Positions 1 through 9,533 of a stretch of 64,000 bases of DNA are shown here, piece by piece. This DNA is from Alphaproteobacteria bacterium (lineage in GTDB: Bacteria; Pseudomonadota; Alphaproteobacteria; Bin65), in the NCBI GenBank assembly GCA_021776685.1, contig JAJFFJ010000018.1:1-64000 (forward strand), read 5' to 3'. The notes under the pieces were generated by a model. That model had not been told where the DNA came from. It searched no databases and was given only the letters and a program-made list of their open reading frames with translations. A program made the translations under genes and the position numbers. How positions within the stretch are numbered: the stretch's first letter is position 1; each line of letters opens with the position of its first letter.

Positions 1-1002
1 GGATCGGTGCTGATGCTGGTGGCGATGTTCGTCATCTATAGCGAGGCGAAGACAACCGACATTCCGGCGTTGATGGCGTTTGCCACCAAGACGGGCTTCG
101 ACAAGGACCTGCAGATCTGGCTGTGGCTGGCTTTCTTTGCCAGCTTTGCTGTGAAGGTGCCCATGTGGCCGGTCCACACCTGGCTGCCGGACGCACATAC
201 GGAGGCGCCGACCGCGGGTTCGGTGATTCTGGCGGGCGTGCTGCTGAAATTTGGCGGCTATGGATTTCTGCGTTTCTCCCTGCCGCTGTTCCCGGATGCA
301 TCCCTCTACTTCACGCCCTTCATCTATGTACTGAGCGTGATTGCGATTATCTACACGTCACTCGTGGCTCTGGCCCAGGAGGACATGAAGAAGCTGATCG
401 CCTATTCCTCGGTCGCCCATATGGCCTTCGTGACCATCGGCATCTTCGCGGCCACTGCACAGGTGGCCGGCGACGGCGTGCTCGGGACACAAGCGGTTAC
501 GGGCGCCATTTTCCAGATGCTGTCTCACGGCATTGTCTCCGCGGCGCTCTTCCTCTGTGTTGGCGTTGTCTATGATCGGATGCATACCCGCATGATCGAC
601 CGCTATGGCGGGCTCGTGAAGCGAATGCCCATCTACGCGGCCGTCTTCATGGTCTTCATGCTCGCGTCGGTCGGCTTGCCCGGCACCAGCGGGTTCGTCG
701 GTGAATTCCTCGTCCTGATGGGCACATTCCAGGCAAATGTCTGGGTCGCTGCCCTGGCGACCACCGGCATCATCCTGGGCGCCACATACATGCTGTATCT
801 CTACCGCCGGGTGATTTTCGGTGAGCTGACCAAGGATGATCTCAAGGACATGCTCGACCTTAACCGGCGGGAAATCACGATCTTTGTGCCGCTGATCATT
901 CTGGTGATCTGGATGGGTGTCTATCCGAAGCCGTTCCTGGACGTGATGGATGCCTCGGTTCAGCAGCTTCTTGTCAACCTCAAGCAAGCCTTGATGCGGT
1001 AG
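1..1002 (+). CDS. nuoM: NADH-quinone oxidoreductase subunit M (5' truncated)
   Basis: C-terminal two thirds (about 333 codons) of the proton-pumping NuoM subunit in the membrane arm of respiratory complex I. The reading frame is open to the left edge, so the true start lies outside the window; the family is usually near 500 residues. The protein is almost wholly transmembrane and carries the conserved antiporter-family stretch [20 protein letters not shown], with the Lys/His-rich [10 protein letters not shown] helix further on. It is followed after 9 bases by nuoN, the standard order at the end of nuo operons. The internal GTG at 7 is only the first possible start inside the window. Confidence 0.97.
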   Translation, partial: GSVLMLVAMFVIYSEAKTTDIPALMAFATKTGFDKDLQIWLWLAFFASFAVKVPMWPVHTWLPDAHTEAPTAGSVILAGVLLKFGGYGFLRFSLPLFPDASLYFTPFIYVLSVIAIIYTSLVALAQEDMKKLIAYSSVAHMAFVTIGIFAATAQVAGDGVLGTQAVTGAIFQMLSHGIVSAALFLCVGVVYDRMHTRMIDRYGGLVKRMPIYAAVFMVFMLASVGLPGTSGFVGEFLVLMGTFQANVWVAALATTGIILGATYMLYLYRRVIFGELTKDDLKDMLDLNRREITIFVPLIILVIWMGVYPKPFLDVMDASVQQLLVNLKQALMR

Positions 1003-1011
1003 GGGGACAGG

Positions 1012-2460
1012 ATGGGATTTACCTTCACAGAGATTATGCCGGCCTGGCCAGAGATCTTCCTGGCCTGCGCCGCGATGGGCCTGTTGGTGCTGGGCGTCTT
1101 CATGAAGACGGGCGCGGCACGGTCTATCAGTTGGCTTTCAGTACTGGCGCTGGTGGCGACTGGGATCCTCGAAATTGTGGTCGTGCCGGACGGCGGCCGG
1201 GTACACATCTTCAATCAGCTGTTCGTGGCAGATGTTTTCACCACCTTCGTCAAATGCCTGATCCTGGGTGCGTCTGCCGTCGGCATCATCATGTCCCTCG
1301 GCTACAACGACCGGGAAGACATTGCCCGGTTCGAATTTCCGATCCTCATCCTGCTTGCGACCCTCGGCATGATGATGATGGTCTCTGCCGCGGATCTTAT
1401 CTCGCTTTATGTGGGCCTGGAGCTGCAGAGTCTCAGCCTCTATGTGATCGCAGCGTTCCGGCGCGATTCCGTCAAATCGTCTGAAGCCGGTCTCAAATAT
1501 TTCGTTCTCGGCGCGCTGGCGTCTGGCATGCTGCTTTATGGCTCGTCGATGATCTATGGCTTCAGCGGCAGCACCAATTTCCTGCAGCTCGCCAAGGTCT
1601 TGGACGCGGATGCGTCGGCCGGCATCATCGTTGGTCTGGTGTTTGTGATGGTGGGCCTGGCCTTCAAGATTTCGGCCTTTCCGTTCCATATGTGGACACC
1701 CGATGTCTACGAAGGCGCGCCGACACCGGTTACGGCCTTCTTCGCCGCGGCGCCGAAAATGGCGGCGATGGCGCTGTTCATCAGCGTTCTGGTCGGCCCC
1801 TTCGGCAATCTGGTCGCACAGTGGCAACAGGTGCTGGTACTGATCGCCATTGGCTCCATGTTGCTCGGCGGCTTCGCAGCCATCACCCAGAGCAACATCA
1901 AACGTCTGCTGGCCTACAGTTCCATCGGCAATATGGGCTATGCGTTGATCGGCCTGTCCGCTGGCACCAAGGATGGCTACAGCGCAGTGCTGATCTACAT
2001 GTCCATCTATCTGGTAATGACAGTCGGCGCGTTTGCGGTCGTCCTGTGCATGCGCCGCGAAGGCCGCATGGTGGAGGAGGTCAAGGATCTCGCAGGTCTC
2101 TCCAAGACCCAGCCCGCCATGGCGGCACTGATGGCCTTGTTCATGTTTTCAATGGCCGGGATTCCACCCCTCGCAGGTTTCTTCGGCAAATTTTACGTGT
2201 TCCTCGCCGCTATCGAGGCCAAGCTCTATATCCTCGCCATTATCGGTGTGCTGGCCAGTGTGGTCGCGGCCTACTATTACCTGCGCATCGTGATGACCAT
2301 GTATTTCACCGAACCCGTGGAAGATCTGGACCGCAATGTCGGACCGGAGCTCAGCACCATTCAGGCGATTGCCGGTGCGTTCGTGCTGTTCTTTATCCTG
2401 TTCGCGGAGCCGGTGGTTCAGATGACCAACCAGGCGATCGCCAGTCTGACATCGGGATAG
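1012..2460 (+). CDS. nuoN: NADH-quinone oxidoreductase subunit N
   Basis: Last subunit gene of complex I; the 482-residue polytopic inner-membrane protein is an antiporter-like proton channel. The family segment [20 protein letters not shown] (around residues 220-240) and [16 protein letters not shown] (around 300) are present and the length is normal. ATG at 1012 follows a GGGGACAGG ribosome-binding stretch. It is cotranscribed with nuoM upstream, and birA starts 9 bases after its stop, so the operon probably continues into the cofactor genes. Confidence 0.97.
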   Translation: MGFTFTEIMPAWPEIFLACAAMGLLVLGVFMKTGAARSISWLSVLALVATGILEIVVVPDGGRVHIFNQLFVADVFTTFVKCLILGASAVGIIMSLGYNDREDIARFEFPILILLATLGMMMMVSAADLISLYVGLELQSLSLYVIAAFRRDSVKSSEAGLKYFVLGALASGMLLYGSSMIYGFSGSTNFLQLAKVLDADASAGIIVGLVFVMVGLAFKISAFPFHMWTPDVYEGAPTPVTAFFAAAPKMAAMALFISVLVGPFGNLVAQWQQVLVLIAIGSMLLGGFAAITQSNIKRLLAYSSIGNMGYALIGLSAGTKDGYSAVLIYMSIYLVMTVGAFAVVLCMRREGRMVEEVKDLAGLSKTQPAMAALMALFMFSMAGIPPLAGFFGKFYVFLAAIEAKLYILAIIGVLASVVAAYYYLRIVMTMYFTEPVEDLDRNVGPELSTIQAIAGAFVLFFILFAEPVVQMTNQAIASLTSG

Positions 2461-2469
2461 GCGGGCCGG

Positions 2470-3225
2470 GTGGACGGAACTCCAGATCTGCCCCAGGGAT
2501 ATCGGCGGCTTCATCTTCCGGAAATTGACAGCACCAATGACGAAGCGCGTCGCCGCGCAGAGTCGGGCGCTGATGGTGGGCTGGTAGTCACTGCCGACCG
2601 CCAGACTGCCGGACGCGGACGGCGGGGGCGCAACTGGAATTCGCCCGACGGCAACCTTTACTGCTCAATTCTTGTGAGGCCGGAGATCGCACCCGCTGAA
2701 GGCGCGCAAGCTGGCTTTGCCGTCTCGCTTGCCGTCGCCGATATTGTCGCCGACGCGCTGGCTCACGCGCTGCCGGTACACTGTAAATGGCCCAACGACG
2801 TGCTGGTGAGTGACCAGAAGGTATCCGGGATCCTGATAGAATCGGCCTCCGGCGCCGGTCGTTCGGTGGACTGGCTGATCATCGGCATTGGCATAAATGT
2901 GACTTCACATCCCGACTTTGCGGAGAAACCGGCAACGAGCCTGGCGGCATGCGGTGTGACAGCCCAACTGGACGACCTGCTGGCTCAACTTGTGGCGGCT
3001 TTAGACCTTCGCCTGACCCAATGGCTCGAACAGGGCTTCGACTCGATCCGCAACGCCTGGATGGAGCGCGCCTGGCGCCTTGGTGAGCAGGTCGACCTTA
3101 TGACGGGGCAGGATCAAGTCACCGGTGCGTTCCGAGGCCTGGATGAGACCGGCGGAATCGTCCTGGAACTGGCAGGTGGCGAGCGACGCAATCTGGGCCA
3201 CGGCGAACTGGTTGCGCAGGGCTGA
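2470..3225 (+). CDS. birA: Biotin--[acetyl-CoA-carboxylase] ligase
   Basis: Activates biotin with ATP and transfers it to the carboxyl carrier protein of acetyl-CoA carboxylase and other biotin enzymes in the cytoplasm. The 251-residue protein has the biotinyl-AMP loop GRGRRGRNW (about residues 50-58) and the catalytic KWPNDVLVSDQKVSG segment. It lacks the N-terminal DNA-binding domain of E. coli BirA, so it is a ligase only, not a repressor. The start is GTG, 9 bases after nuoN. The stop is followed one base later by the coaX start, so the two are translationally linked. Confidence 0.95.
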   Translation: MDGTPDLPQGYRRLHLPEIDSTNDEARRRAESGADGGLVVTADRQTAGRGRRGRNWNSPDGNLYCSILVRPEIAPAEGAQAGFAVSLAVADIVADALAHALPVHCKWPNDVLVSDQKVSGILIESASGAGRSVDWLIIGIGINVTSHPDFAEKPATSLAACGVTAQLDDLLAQLVAALDLRLTQWLEQGFDSIRNAWMERAWRLGEQVDLMTGQDQVTGAFRGLDETGGIVLELAGGERRNLGHGELVAQG

Positions 3226-3226
3226 T

Positions 3227-3997
3227 ATGCTGCTCGCTATTGATTCCGGCAATACCAACGCCACCTTCGCAGTCTATCAGGATGACGAGAAGCAGGCGGA
3301 GTGGCGGAGTTCCCGCGCCAGCGGGCGCACGGCAGATGAATACGCCGTATGGCTGCTCCAGATGATGGCCATGGAGAATGTCACACCCGAGGGGATCAAC
3401 GGCGCCATCATCGCCAACGTGGTGCCAGCGTCGGCCTATGACCTGCGCATGTTGTGCGTTCGCTATTTCAACAGCGAACCTCTGGTCGTAGGTGAGCCGG
3501 GCGTTGAGTTGGGGATCGAAGTCCTCACTGATTCACCTACTGAAGTAGGAGCGGACCGTCTCGTCAACGCCGTCGGCGCCCATGAGAAATATGGTGGGCC
3601 GCTAATCGTGGTCGATTTCGGCACCGCGACGACTTTTGATGTGATCGATACTGATGGCAACTATCGCGGCGGGGTGATATCCCCGGGCGTGAACCTGTCG
3701 CTGGAAGCTTTGCAATCCACCGCGGCGCAGTTGCCGCGCATTGCGATCTCAAAGCCTGAGACAGTTATCGGCAGGGCCACGGTGCCCGCCATGCAATCTG
3801 GAATCTACTGGGGCTATGTAGGCCTAATCGAAGGCGTCACACGGCGCCTTCAGGAAGAACAGGGTGAACCGATGACTGTCGTTGCAACGGGTGGGCTGGC
3901 GCCGCTCTTCTCCCAGGCGACCGACGCAATCGATCACCTGGATCGAGACCTGACCCTGCGAGGCCTGATCAGCATTTACAGGCGCAACCAAACCTGA
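3227..3997 (+). CDS. coaX: Type III pantothenate kinase
   Basis: Catalyses the first step of coenzyme A synthesis (pantothenate to 4-phosphopantothenate). The ATP-binding N-terminal motif IDSGNTNATFAVY and the second phosphate motif DFGTATTFDVID are present in a 256-residue product, normal for CoaX. The frame is open 34 codons further upstream, but that stretch lies inside birA. ATG 3227 was chosen because the canonical N-terminus MLLAIDSGNTN begins there and the birA stop is one base before. The next gene (rnj) overlaps its stop by one base. Confidence 0.95.
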   Translation: MLLAIDSGNTNATFAVYQDDEKQAEWRSSRASGRTADEYAVWLLQMMAMENVTPEGINGAIIANVVPASAYDLRMLCVRYFNSEPLVVGEPGVELGIEVLTDSPTEVGADRLVNAVGAHEKYGGPLIVVDFGTATTFDVIDTDGNYRGGVISPGVNLSLEALQSTAAQLPRIAISKPETVIGRATVPAMQSGIYWGYVGLIEGVTRRLQEEQGEPMTVVATGGLAPLFSQATDAIDHLDRDLTLRGLISIYRRNQT

Positions 3998-5667
3998 TGC
4001 CCACAGATACAGTCACTTCGACCGACGAGCTGCTGTTTCTGCCGCTCGGCGGCGCCGGCGAAATCGGCATGAATCTCAATCTGTTTGCGGTCGATGACCA
4101 ATGGCTAATGGTCGATCTGGGCGTCACCTTTGGCGACGATACGATGCCGGGCGTCGACGTGGTCATGCCCGACCCTGCATTCATTGAGGCCCGCCGTGAC
4201 AAGCTGATTGGGCTTGTGCTGACCCACGCCCACGAAGACCATTGCGGGGCTGTACCTCACCTCTGGTCACGATTGCGTTGCCCCATCTATTGCAGCCCGT
4301 TCACCGCCTCGATCGTCCGCCGCAAGCTGACGGAAGCCGGTTTGCAGAACGAGGCCGAAATCACCGTTGTGCCGCTGGGTGGACGTCTGGATATCGGTCC
4401 CTTCGATATCGAGCTGATCACGCTGACCCATTCGATCCCGGAGCCGAGCGCACTGATCATCCGCACCCGACACGGTACTGTCCTGCATACGGGCGACTGG
4501 AAATTCGATCCAACGCCGTTGCTGGGAGATCCGCCGGATGAAGCGGCGCTCCGCCGTATCGGCGATGAAGGCGTTCTGGCCCTGATCGGCGATTCCACCA
4601 ATGTCTTCCAGAAAGGTGTCTCCGGATCGGAATCAGCTGTCCGCGACAGCCTGATTGATGTGGTGGGGGAGCTGGAAAACCGAGTTCTGATCACCTGTTT
4701 CGCGAGCAACGTAGCGCGCCTGCAAACACTGGCCGAAGTTGCGAAGGCGACGGGCAGGGAACCCGCGCTGGTGGGCCGCTCGCTGACCCGCATGTATGAG
4801 GCGGCACGGGAGAACGGCTATCTGACCGATGTGTTCTTCCTTGGCGAGCACGAAGCGCCGCTGCTGCCGCGGGACGAAGCCTTGATTATCTGCACAGGAT
4901 CGCAGGGCGAACCGCGGGCGGCGCTCTCTCGCATCGCGTCAGGAAGTCATCCTGCCGTCCAACTGGAGTCTGGTGATTCGGTGGTCTTCTCCTCGAAGAT
5001 CATTCCCGGCAATGAACGGTCCATCGGGCGGCTTCACGATCTGTTGGTTCAGCAGAATGTGCGCGTCATCGACGAGCACGACGCCTTCATTCATGTGAGC
5101 GGTCACCCATGCCGGGATGAACTTGCGCAGATGTTTTCCCATGTGCGTCCTCACACCGTGGTCCCGGTCCATGGAGAGGTGCGGCATCTCTATGAACATG
5201 CGGCACTGGCCACGGCCTGCCAGGTGCCACATACCGTGGTCGCCACCAATGGTCGCGTTGTGCGTCTGGCGCCGGGCACGCCCCAAATCATCGATGCAGT
5301 GGAGAATGGCCGGCTCGCGTTGGACGGTGAACGGGTTATTTCCCTCGACAGCGTCGTCCTGCGCGAACGGCGGCGCGTGATGTATCAGGGCTCGGTGGTG
5401 GCCAGTCTGGTGGTCGATGTGAAGGGCAACCTCCTGGCCGACCCCAAGCTGACCCTCACGGGGTTGGCAGATGCCGACAACGAAGATCAACTGATCGAGG
5501 CCATACTGGACGCCATTGAAGATGCTGTTGATCAACTGCCACGGGCGCGCCTGGTCAACGACGGCGCGATGGAGGAGGCGGCGCGGCTGGCAATCCGCCG
5601 CACGGTAAATGGCCTTGTGGGCAAGAAGCCGACCACCGATGTACATCTGGTGCGTATCGAGGATTAA
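3997..5667 (+). CDS. rnj: Ribonuclease J
   Basis: Metallo-beta-lactamase/beta-CASP ribonuclease with endo- and 5'-exonuclease activity in RNA maturation and decay. The zinc motif H77-x-H79-x-D81-H82 (LTHAHEDH) is visible, followed by the CASP domain and a C-terminal domain; at 556 residues the length matches the family. ATG overlaps the coaX TGA by one base, so translation is probably coupled. Genes for RNase J in this position, between coaX and mce, are typical of alphaproteobacteria. Confidence 0.95.
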   Translation: MPTDTVTSTDELLFLPLGGAGEIGMNLNLFAVDDQWLMVDLGVTFGDDTMPGVDVVMPDPAFIEARRDKLIGLVLTHAHEDHCGAVPHLWSRLRCPIYCSPFTASIVRRKLTEAGLQNEAEITVVPLGGRLDIGPFDIELITLTHSIPEPSALIIRTRHGTVLHTGDWKFDPTPLLGDPPDEAALRRIGDEGVLALIGDSTNVFQKGVSGSESAVRDSLIDVVGELENRVLITCFASNVARLQTLAEVAKATGREPALVGRSLTRMYEAARENGYLTDVFFLGEHEAPLLPRDEALIICTGSQGEPRAALSRIASGSHPAVQLESGDSVVFSSKIIPGNERSIGRLHDLLVQQNVRVIDEHDAFIHVSGHPCRDELAQMFSHVRPHTVVPVHGEVRHLYEHAALATACQVPHTVVATNGRVVRLAPGTPQIIDAVENGRLALDGERVISLDSVVLRERRRVMYQGSVVASLVVDVKGNLLADPKLTLTGLADADNEDQLIEAILDAIEDAVDQLPRARLVNDGAMEEAARLAIRRTVNGLVGKKPTTDVHLVRIED

Positions 5668-5682
5668 GCGAGAGATCGGCCG

Positions 5683-6087
5683 ATGATCGGAAATCTCAAC
5701 CATGTGGCCATTGTTGTCCCGGACCTGACGGCGGCAGCCGATGTCTATCGGAAGACTCTGGGGGCCGATGTCTCTGAACCGATTGACTTGCCGGACCATG
5801 GGGTGACGACGATCTTTGTCAACCTGCCCAATACGAAGATCGAACTTTTGCACCCGCTGGGCGAAGGATCGCCCATTGCAAAGTTCCTTGAGACCAACCC
5901 GTCCGGCGGCATGCATCACATCTGTTATGAGGTGGACGATATTCGTGCAGCACGTGACCATTTGGTGGCAGAAGGCGCTCGGGTATTGGGAGACGGAGAA
6001 CCCCGGCCCGGCGCGCATGACAAGCCGGTGCTTTTTTTACACCCGAAAGATTTCTGCGGCACTCTGGTGGAAATCGAGCAGGTCTGA
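5683..6087 (+). CDS. mce: Methylmalonyl-CoA epimerase
   Basis: 134-residue VOC-fold protein that interconverts the methylmalonyl-CoA epimers in propionyl-CoA degradation. It starts with the typical LNHVAIVVPDL and has the metal and active-site segments IELLHPLGEGSPIAKFLE, GMHHICYEVDDI and GTLVEIEQV. Length and domain order are those of the single-domain epimerase. It lies 15 bases after rnj, preceded by an AGAGA-type binding site, and is part of the nuo-birA-coaX-rnj gene train. Confidence 0.93.
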   Translation: MIGNLNHVAIVVPDLTAAADVYRKTLGADVSEPIDLPDHGVTTIFVNLPNTKIELLHPLGEGSPIAKFLETNPSGGMHHICYEVDDIRAARDHLVAEGARVLGDGEPRPGAHDKPVLFLHPKDFCGTLVEIEQV

Positions 6088-6090
6088 TTC

Positions 6091-6333
6091 ATGAGCTGGG
6101 TAACCGGCCTTCTGGTTTTTGTTGTCCTGTGGTGGCTTGTCCTTTTTGCTGTTCTGCCATGGGGCGTCCGGACCAATGATGGGCGCGAGTCGGGTCATGA
6201 TGCAGGCGCGCCAGTAAACCCCGCGCTCTGGCGCAAGGCTGCTGTTACCACATTGATTGCAGGCGTGATTTTCGGGGCAGTTTATTGGACCGTCGATTCG
6301 GGCGTGTTCGACCACCTGATCCATCGCAAGTAG
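6091..6333 (+). CDS. DUF1467 family membrane protein
   Basis: 80-residue protein with two hydrophobic helices (about residues 4-25 and 50-68) joined by a polar loop with WGVRTNDGRESGHDAGAP. It matches what I know of DUF1467, a small protein of unknown function found next to mce and proS in alphaproteobacteria. It starts 3 bases after mce, so it is the last gene of the operon, and a strong terminator follows about 36 bases after its stop. I cannot assign a function. Confidence 0.85.
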   Translation: MSWVTGLLVFVVLWWLVLFAVLPWGVRTNDGRESGHDAGAPVNPALWRKAAVTTLIAGVIFGAVYWTVDSGVFDHLIHRK

Positions 6334-6361
6334 GCCCCGGCGGTAGCAACCGCCTGTTCGG

Positions 6362-6408
6362 AAAAAAACAAGGCCGGCCGCAATGACGCGACCGGCCTTT
6401 CTTTTTTT
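6362..6408. terminator. Bidirectional intrinsic terminator
   Basis: An 8-bp stem, AAGGCCGG (6370-6377) with CCGGCCTT (6392-6399), is followed by seven T (6402-6408) and preceded by seven A (6362-6368). Read from either strand the stem is followed by a U tract. It can therefore end the nuo...DUF1467 operon on the plus strand and the permease transcript arriving from the minus strand. About 200 bases between it and the permease stop hold no gene I can support. Confidence 0.85.
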
Positions 6409-6605
6409 GCTGTCTCCAGACCGGACTGACGAGCCTTCAGGCTACCAGTCCTGTCCTGTGGTCATGCAGCGAACTGCAATCCCACCGGAAACAGCGCCTC
6501 CCCAGACTTGGGCCTCGTGTTTCGTGGCCCATAGGCGGATGGAATTCTACACATTCCACCGCCCTGCGCCACTGCCAAAGCTCACGAGCCCCGCCTCATG
6601 CTCGT

Positions 6606-7988
6606 CTACAAATACGCCAGGATCTTCTTCAGGATCGAGGGCGCAAAGTAGAGAGCAAAGATGATACCGACCACAAGAACCGCAACGTTAAGATCGCGGA
6701 AGCGGAAGGTCAGAACCTTGATTGCGATATAGCTGAAGAACCCGATGCCGATACCGGCCGTAATCGAGAATGTCACCGGCATTGCCAGGGCCATCAGGAT
6801 CGCGGGCACATAGTCCGTCGGGTCGTCCCAGTTAAGTTCACCAAGAGCGCGGGCCATGACCGCCGCCACGAACAGGATCGCTGCTGCAGTGGCGTAAGAA
6901 GGGATCGACTGTGCCAGTGGCGCAAAGAAGAGCGCGGCCAGGAACAGGATTCCGACAACCACGGCGGTCAGGCCAGTCTTGCCACCGGCTTCGATGCCGG
7001 ATGCACTCTCGATATATGTTGTGACAGTTGAGGTGCCGAGCGCGGCGCCTGCGACGGTACCGACGCTGTCTGCCACCAACGGGCGTCCCAGCCCTTCCAT
7101 CTGATAGTTTTCGTCCAGCAGCTTGCCCTGGTGAGCAAGGCCCACAATGGTGCCTGCCGAGTCGAACAGATCCACCACCAGGAAGGTGAAAACGAGGGTG
7201 ATCAGAGGCAGCAGCGCGAGCTGGAATAAGCCCTCCAGATCCATCTTCAGGAGGGTCGCAGAGGGATCTGGCGGCGCCGATGCGATCTTGCTTAAGACCG
7301 GGACGATGCCCTTGGCGTCTGGCAGCTGGAAGGCGATCCCGACGGCGGTCAGCCCCAGGATCACCAGAAGAATACCGCCAGGGACCCTGAAATGATGGAA
7401 TACGGCCATGGCGACCAGTCCAGCCCCGGTCAGCAGGATCGGCCAGACGGCAAAATCTTTGGGCGCGGTGACCAGGGTCGCCGGATGATCGACGACGACG
7501 CCGGCGCTCTGCAGCGCGATCATGCCCAGGAAAAAGCCAATCCCGGCCGCCATAGCGAGCTTTAGCGATGGCGGGATTGAATTGATCAGCCAGCGCCGGA
7601 ACGGCACCAGACTCAAGGCCAGAAAGATCAGTCCCGCGACGAAAACCGCAGCCAGCGCAATTTCCCAGCTGAGGCCCATGCCCTTGACCACGCCGAAGGT
7701 AAAGAAGGCGTTGATGCCCATGCCCGGCGCCAGGCCGGCTGGGAAGTTGGCGAAGAAGCCCATGATAAAGCAGGCGATGGCTGAAGCCACGCATGTGGCC
7801 ACAAAGACAGCGCCAAAGAATTCGTCCTTGGTGCTCTGTCCATCTTTCGCCACGTCGATCACACCCGACAGAATCGCCGGGTTGACGAAGACGATGTAAG
7901 CCATGGTCAGAAACGTGGTTACGCCCGCCAGTACCTCAGTGCTGAATGAACTGCCCCGAGCCCGGTAGTCGAACATCCGGTCAAGCAT
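6606..7988 (-). CDS. NCS2-family (AzgA-like) guanine/hypoxanthine/adenine permease
   Basis: Inner-membrane proton-driven purine uptake protein. The N-terminus MLDRMFDYRARGSSFSTEVL, followed by AGVTTFLTMAYIVFVNPAIL, is the AzgA subgroup signature, which points to purine bases rather than uracil or xanthine. 461 residues with about 12 or more membrane segments is normal. ATG 7988 was chosen over the upstream ATG 8009 because GGGAGAGGGG lies about 9 bases before it and the conserved N-terminus begins there. It stands alone between the DUF1467 operon and proS. Confidence 0.9.
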   Translation of the reverse strand: MLDRMFDYRARGSSFSTEVLAGVTTFLTMAYIVFVNPAILSGVIDVAKDGQSTKDEFFGAVFVATCVASAIACFIMGFFANFPAGLAPGMGINAFFTFGVVKGMGLSWEIALAAVFVAGLIFLALSLVPFRRWLINSIPPSLKLAMAAGIGFFLGMIALQSAGVVVDHPATLVTAPKDFAVWPILLTGAGLVAMAVFHHFRVPGGILLVILGLTAVGIAFQLPDAKGIVPVLSKIASAPPDPSATLLKMDLEGLFQLALLPLITLVFTFLVVDLFDSAGTIVGLAHQGKLLDENYQMEGLGRPLVADSVGTVAGAALGTSTVTTYIESASGIEAGGKTGLTAVVVGILFLAALFFAPLAQSIPSYATAAAILFVAAVMARALGELNWDDPTDYVPAILMALAMPVTFSITAGIGIGFFSYIAIKVLTFRFRDLNVAVLVVGIIFALYFAPSILKKILAYL

Positions 7989-8206
7989 GTTTGGGAACCC
8001 CTCTCCCATATTCGCCCTAATTTGGTCTTTTTGATTTCCATAATTGCATACTTCAACCGGCGGTCTGGTGAAAATTTACAAACATGGTAAACGCCCGCTG
8101 AATGCAGGCAGATTGACACGTTGTCTTGCGTTGGCAGGATGCCTTTCCTAGAGTGCGTCGCCCGCGCATTTCCGCCATACGGGCCATCGCCCACACCAGA
8201 GGGACC

Positions 8207-9520
8207 ATGCGTCTATCCCGCTATTTTCTGCCGACGCTCAAGGAAACACCGAGCGACGCACAGATCGTTTCGCATCGTTACATGCTGCGCGCCGGAATGG
8301 TGCGTCAGGCTTCCGCCGGCATCTACTCCTGGCTGCCATTAGGCCTGCGCGTGCTGCGCCGGATTGAGCAGATCGTGCGTGAAGAGCAAGATGCTACGGG
8401 TGCGCGAGAAATCCTGATGCCGACCATCCAGCCAGCCGACCTGTGGCGCGAATCCGGCCGCTACGACGACTATGGCAAGGAGATGCTGCGCATCACCGAC
8501 CGGCACGACCGGGACATGCTCTATGGCCCGACCAACGAAGAGCTGATCACCGATATTGTCCGGCGCGAGATCAAGAGCTACCGCGACCTGCCTCAAAATC
8601 TCTATCACATTCAATGGAAGTTCCGGGACGAGGTGCGCCCAAGATTTGGCGTGATGCGCGGACGGGAATTCCTGATGAAGGACAATTACTCCTTCGATCT
8701 GAACTACGAAGGCGCGCGCCACAGCTATAACAAGATGTTCGTCAGCTATTTGCGCACCTTCGCGCGGATGGGGCTGAAAGCGATTCCCATGCGGGCCGAG
8801 ACGGGGCCCATCGGCGGCGACCTCAGCCACGAGTTCATCATTCTGGCGGATACTGGCGAGAGCGCCGTCTATTGCCACAAGGATCTGCTCGGTTTCGATA
8901 TCACCGATCAGGACATCGATTTCGATGCGGACCTTCAGCCAATTGTCGATCACTGGACCAGCCTCTATGCAGCCGCAGATGAGATGCACGATCCCGATAG
9001 CTGTCCAGTGGCAAAAGAGGATCTGCTGGAGGCGCGCGGGATTGAGGTCGGCCACATTTTCTATTTCGGCACCAAATATTCTGACGCCATGAATGCCAAG
9101 GTCACAGGCCCTGATGGAAATGAGGTGGCTGTGGAAATGGGCTCCTATGGTATCGGCGTGTCGCGTCTGGTCGGTGGCATTATCGAGGCAAGCCACGATG
9201 ATCGCGGCATCATCTGGCCGGATGCTGTTGCACCATTCCACGTGGGTTTGATCAATTTGCGCGTTTCAGACGACGCCTGTAACGCCGCCTGTGAAGACAT
9301 GTACGCCAAGCTGATGGCTGCAGGGATAGAGGTGCTTTACGACGAGCGCGACGCAAGCGCGGGCGCAAAGTTCGCGGACATGGACCTGATCGGACTGCCC
9401 TGGCAGGTGATTGTTGGGCCTAAGGGCATCGGCGCCGGCACGGTGGAGGTGAAACGCCGGGCGACCGGCGAGACCGAAAACCTGTCGCCAGAACAAGCCA
9501 TCGCCAAGCTGGCCGGTTGA
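8207..9520 (+). CDS. proS: Proline--tRNA ligase (short type)
   Basis: Charges tRNA-Pro. The 437-residue enzyme has class II motifs: [19 protein letters not shown] (motif 1 region), [20 protein letters not shown] (motif 2) and [16 protein letters not shown] (motif 3), followed by the anticodon-binding domain. It is well below the roughly 570 residues of E. coli ProS because the editing (INS) insertion between motifs 2 and 3 is absent, as is known for alphaproteobacteria. ATG 8207 fits the family N-terminus [13 protein letters not shown]; the frame upstream of it is non-homologous. Confidence 0.95.
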   Translation: MRLSRYFLPTLKETPSDAQIVSHRYMLRAGMVRQASAGIYSWLPLGLRVLRRIEQIVREEQDATGAREILMPTIQPADLWRESGRYDDYGKEMLRITDRHDRDMLYGPTNEELITDIVRREIKSYRDLPQNLYHIQWKFRDEVRPRFGVMRGREFLMKDNYSFDLNYEGARHSYNKMFVSYLRTFARMGLKAIPMRAETGPIGGDLSHEFIILADTGESAVYCHKDLLGFDITDQDIDFDADLQPIVDHWTSLYAAADEMHDPDSCPVAKEDLLEARGIEVGHIFYFGTKYSDAMNAKVTGPDGNEVAVEMGSYGIGVSRLVGGIIEASHDDRGIIWPDAVAPFHVGLINLRVSDDACNAACEDMYAKLMAAGIEVLYDERDASAGAKFADMDLIGLPWQVIVGPKGIGAGTVEVKRRATGETENLSPEQAIAKLAG

Positions 9521-9533
9521 AGGACCTTCGCCC

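Noticed and set aside
4939-6018. 359-codon minus-strand ORF opposite rnj and mce
   Set aside because: It spans two well-supported plus-strand genes and has no recognisable features.
6383-6664. 93-codon plus-strand ORF between the terminator and the permease
   Set aside because: It starts inside the terminator stem, runs into the 3' end of the permease gene, and has no ribosome-binding site or motif.
8113-8141. TTGACA (8113-8118) as a -35 box for proS
   Set aside because: No acceptable -10 hexamer lies 16-19 bases further on.
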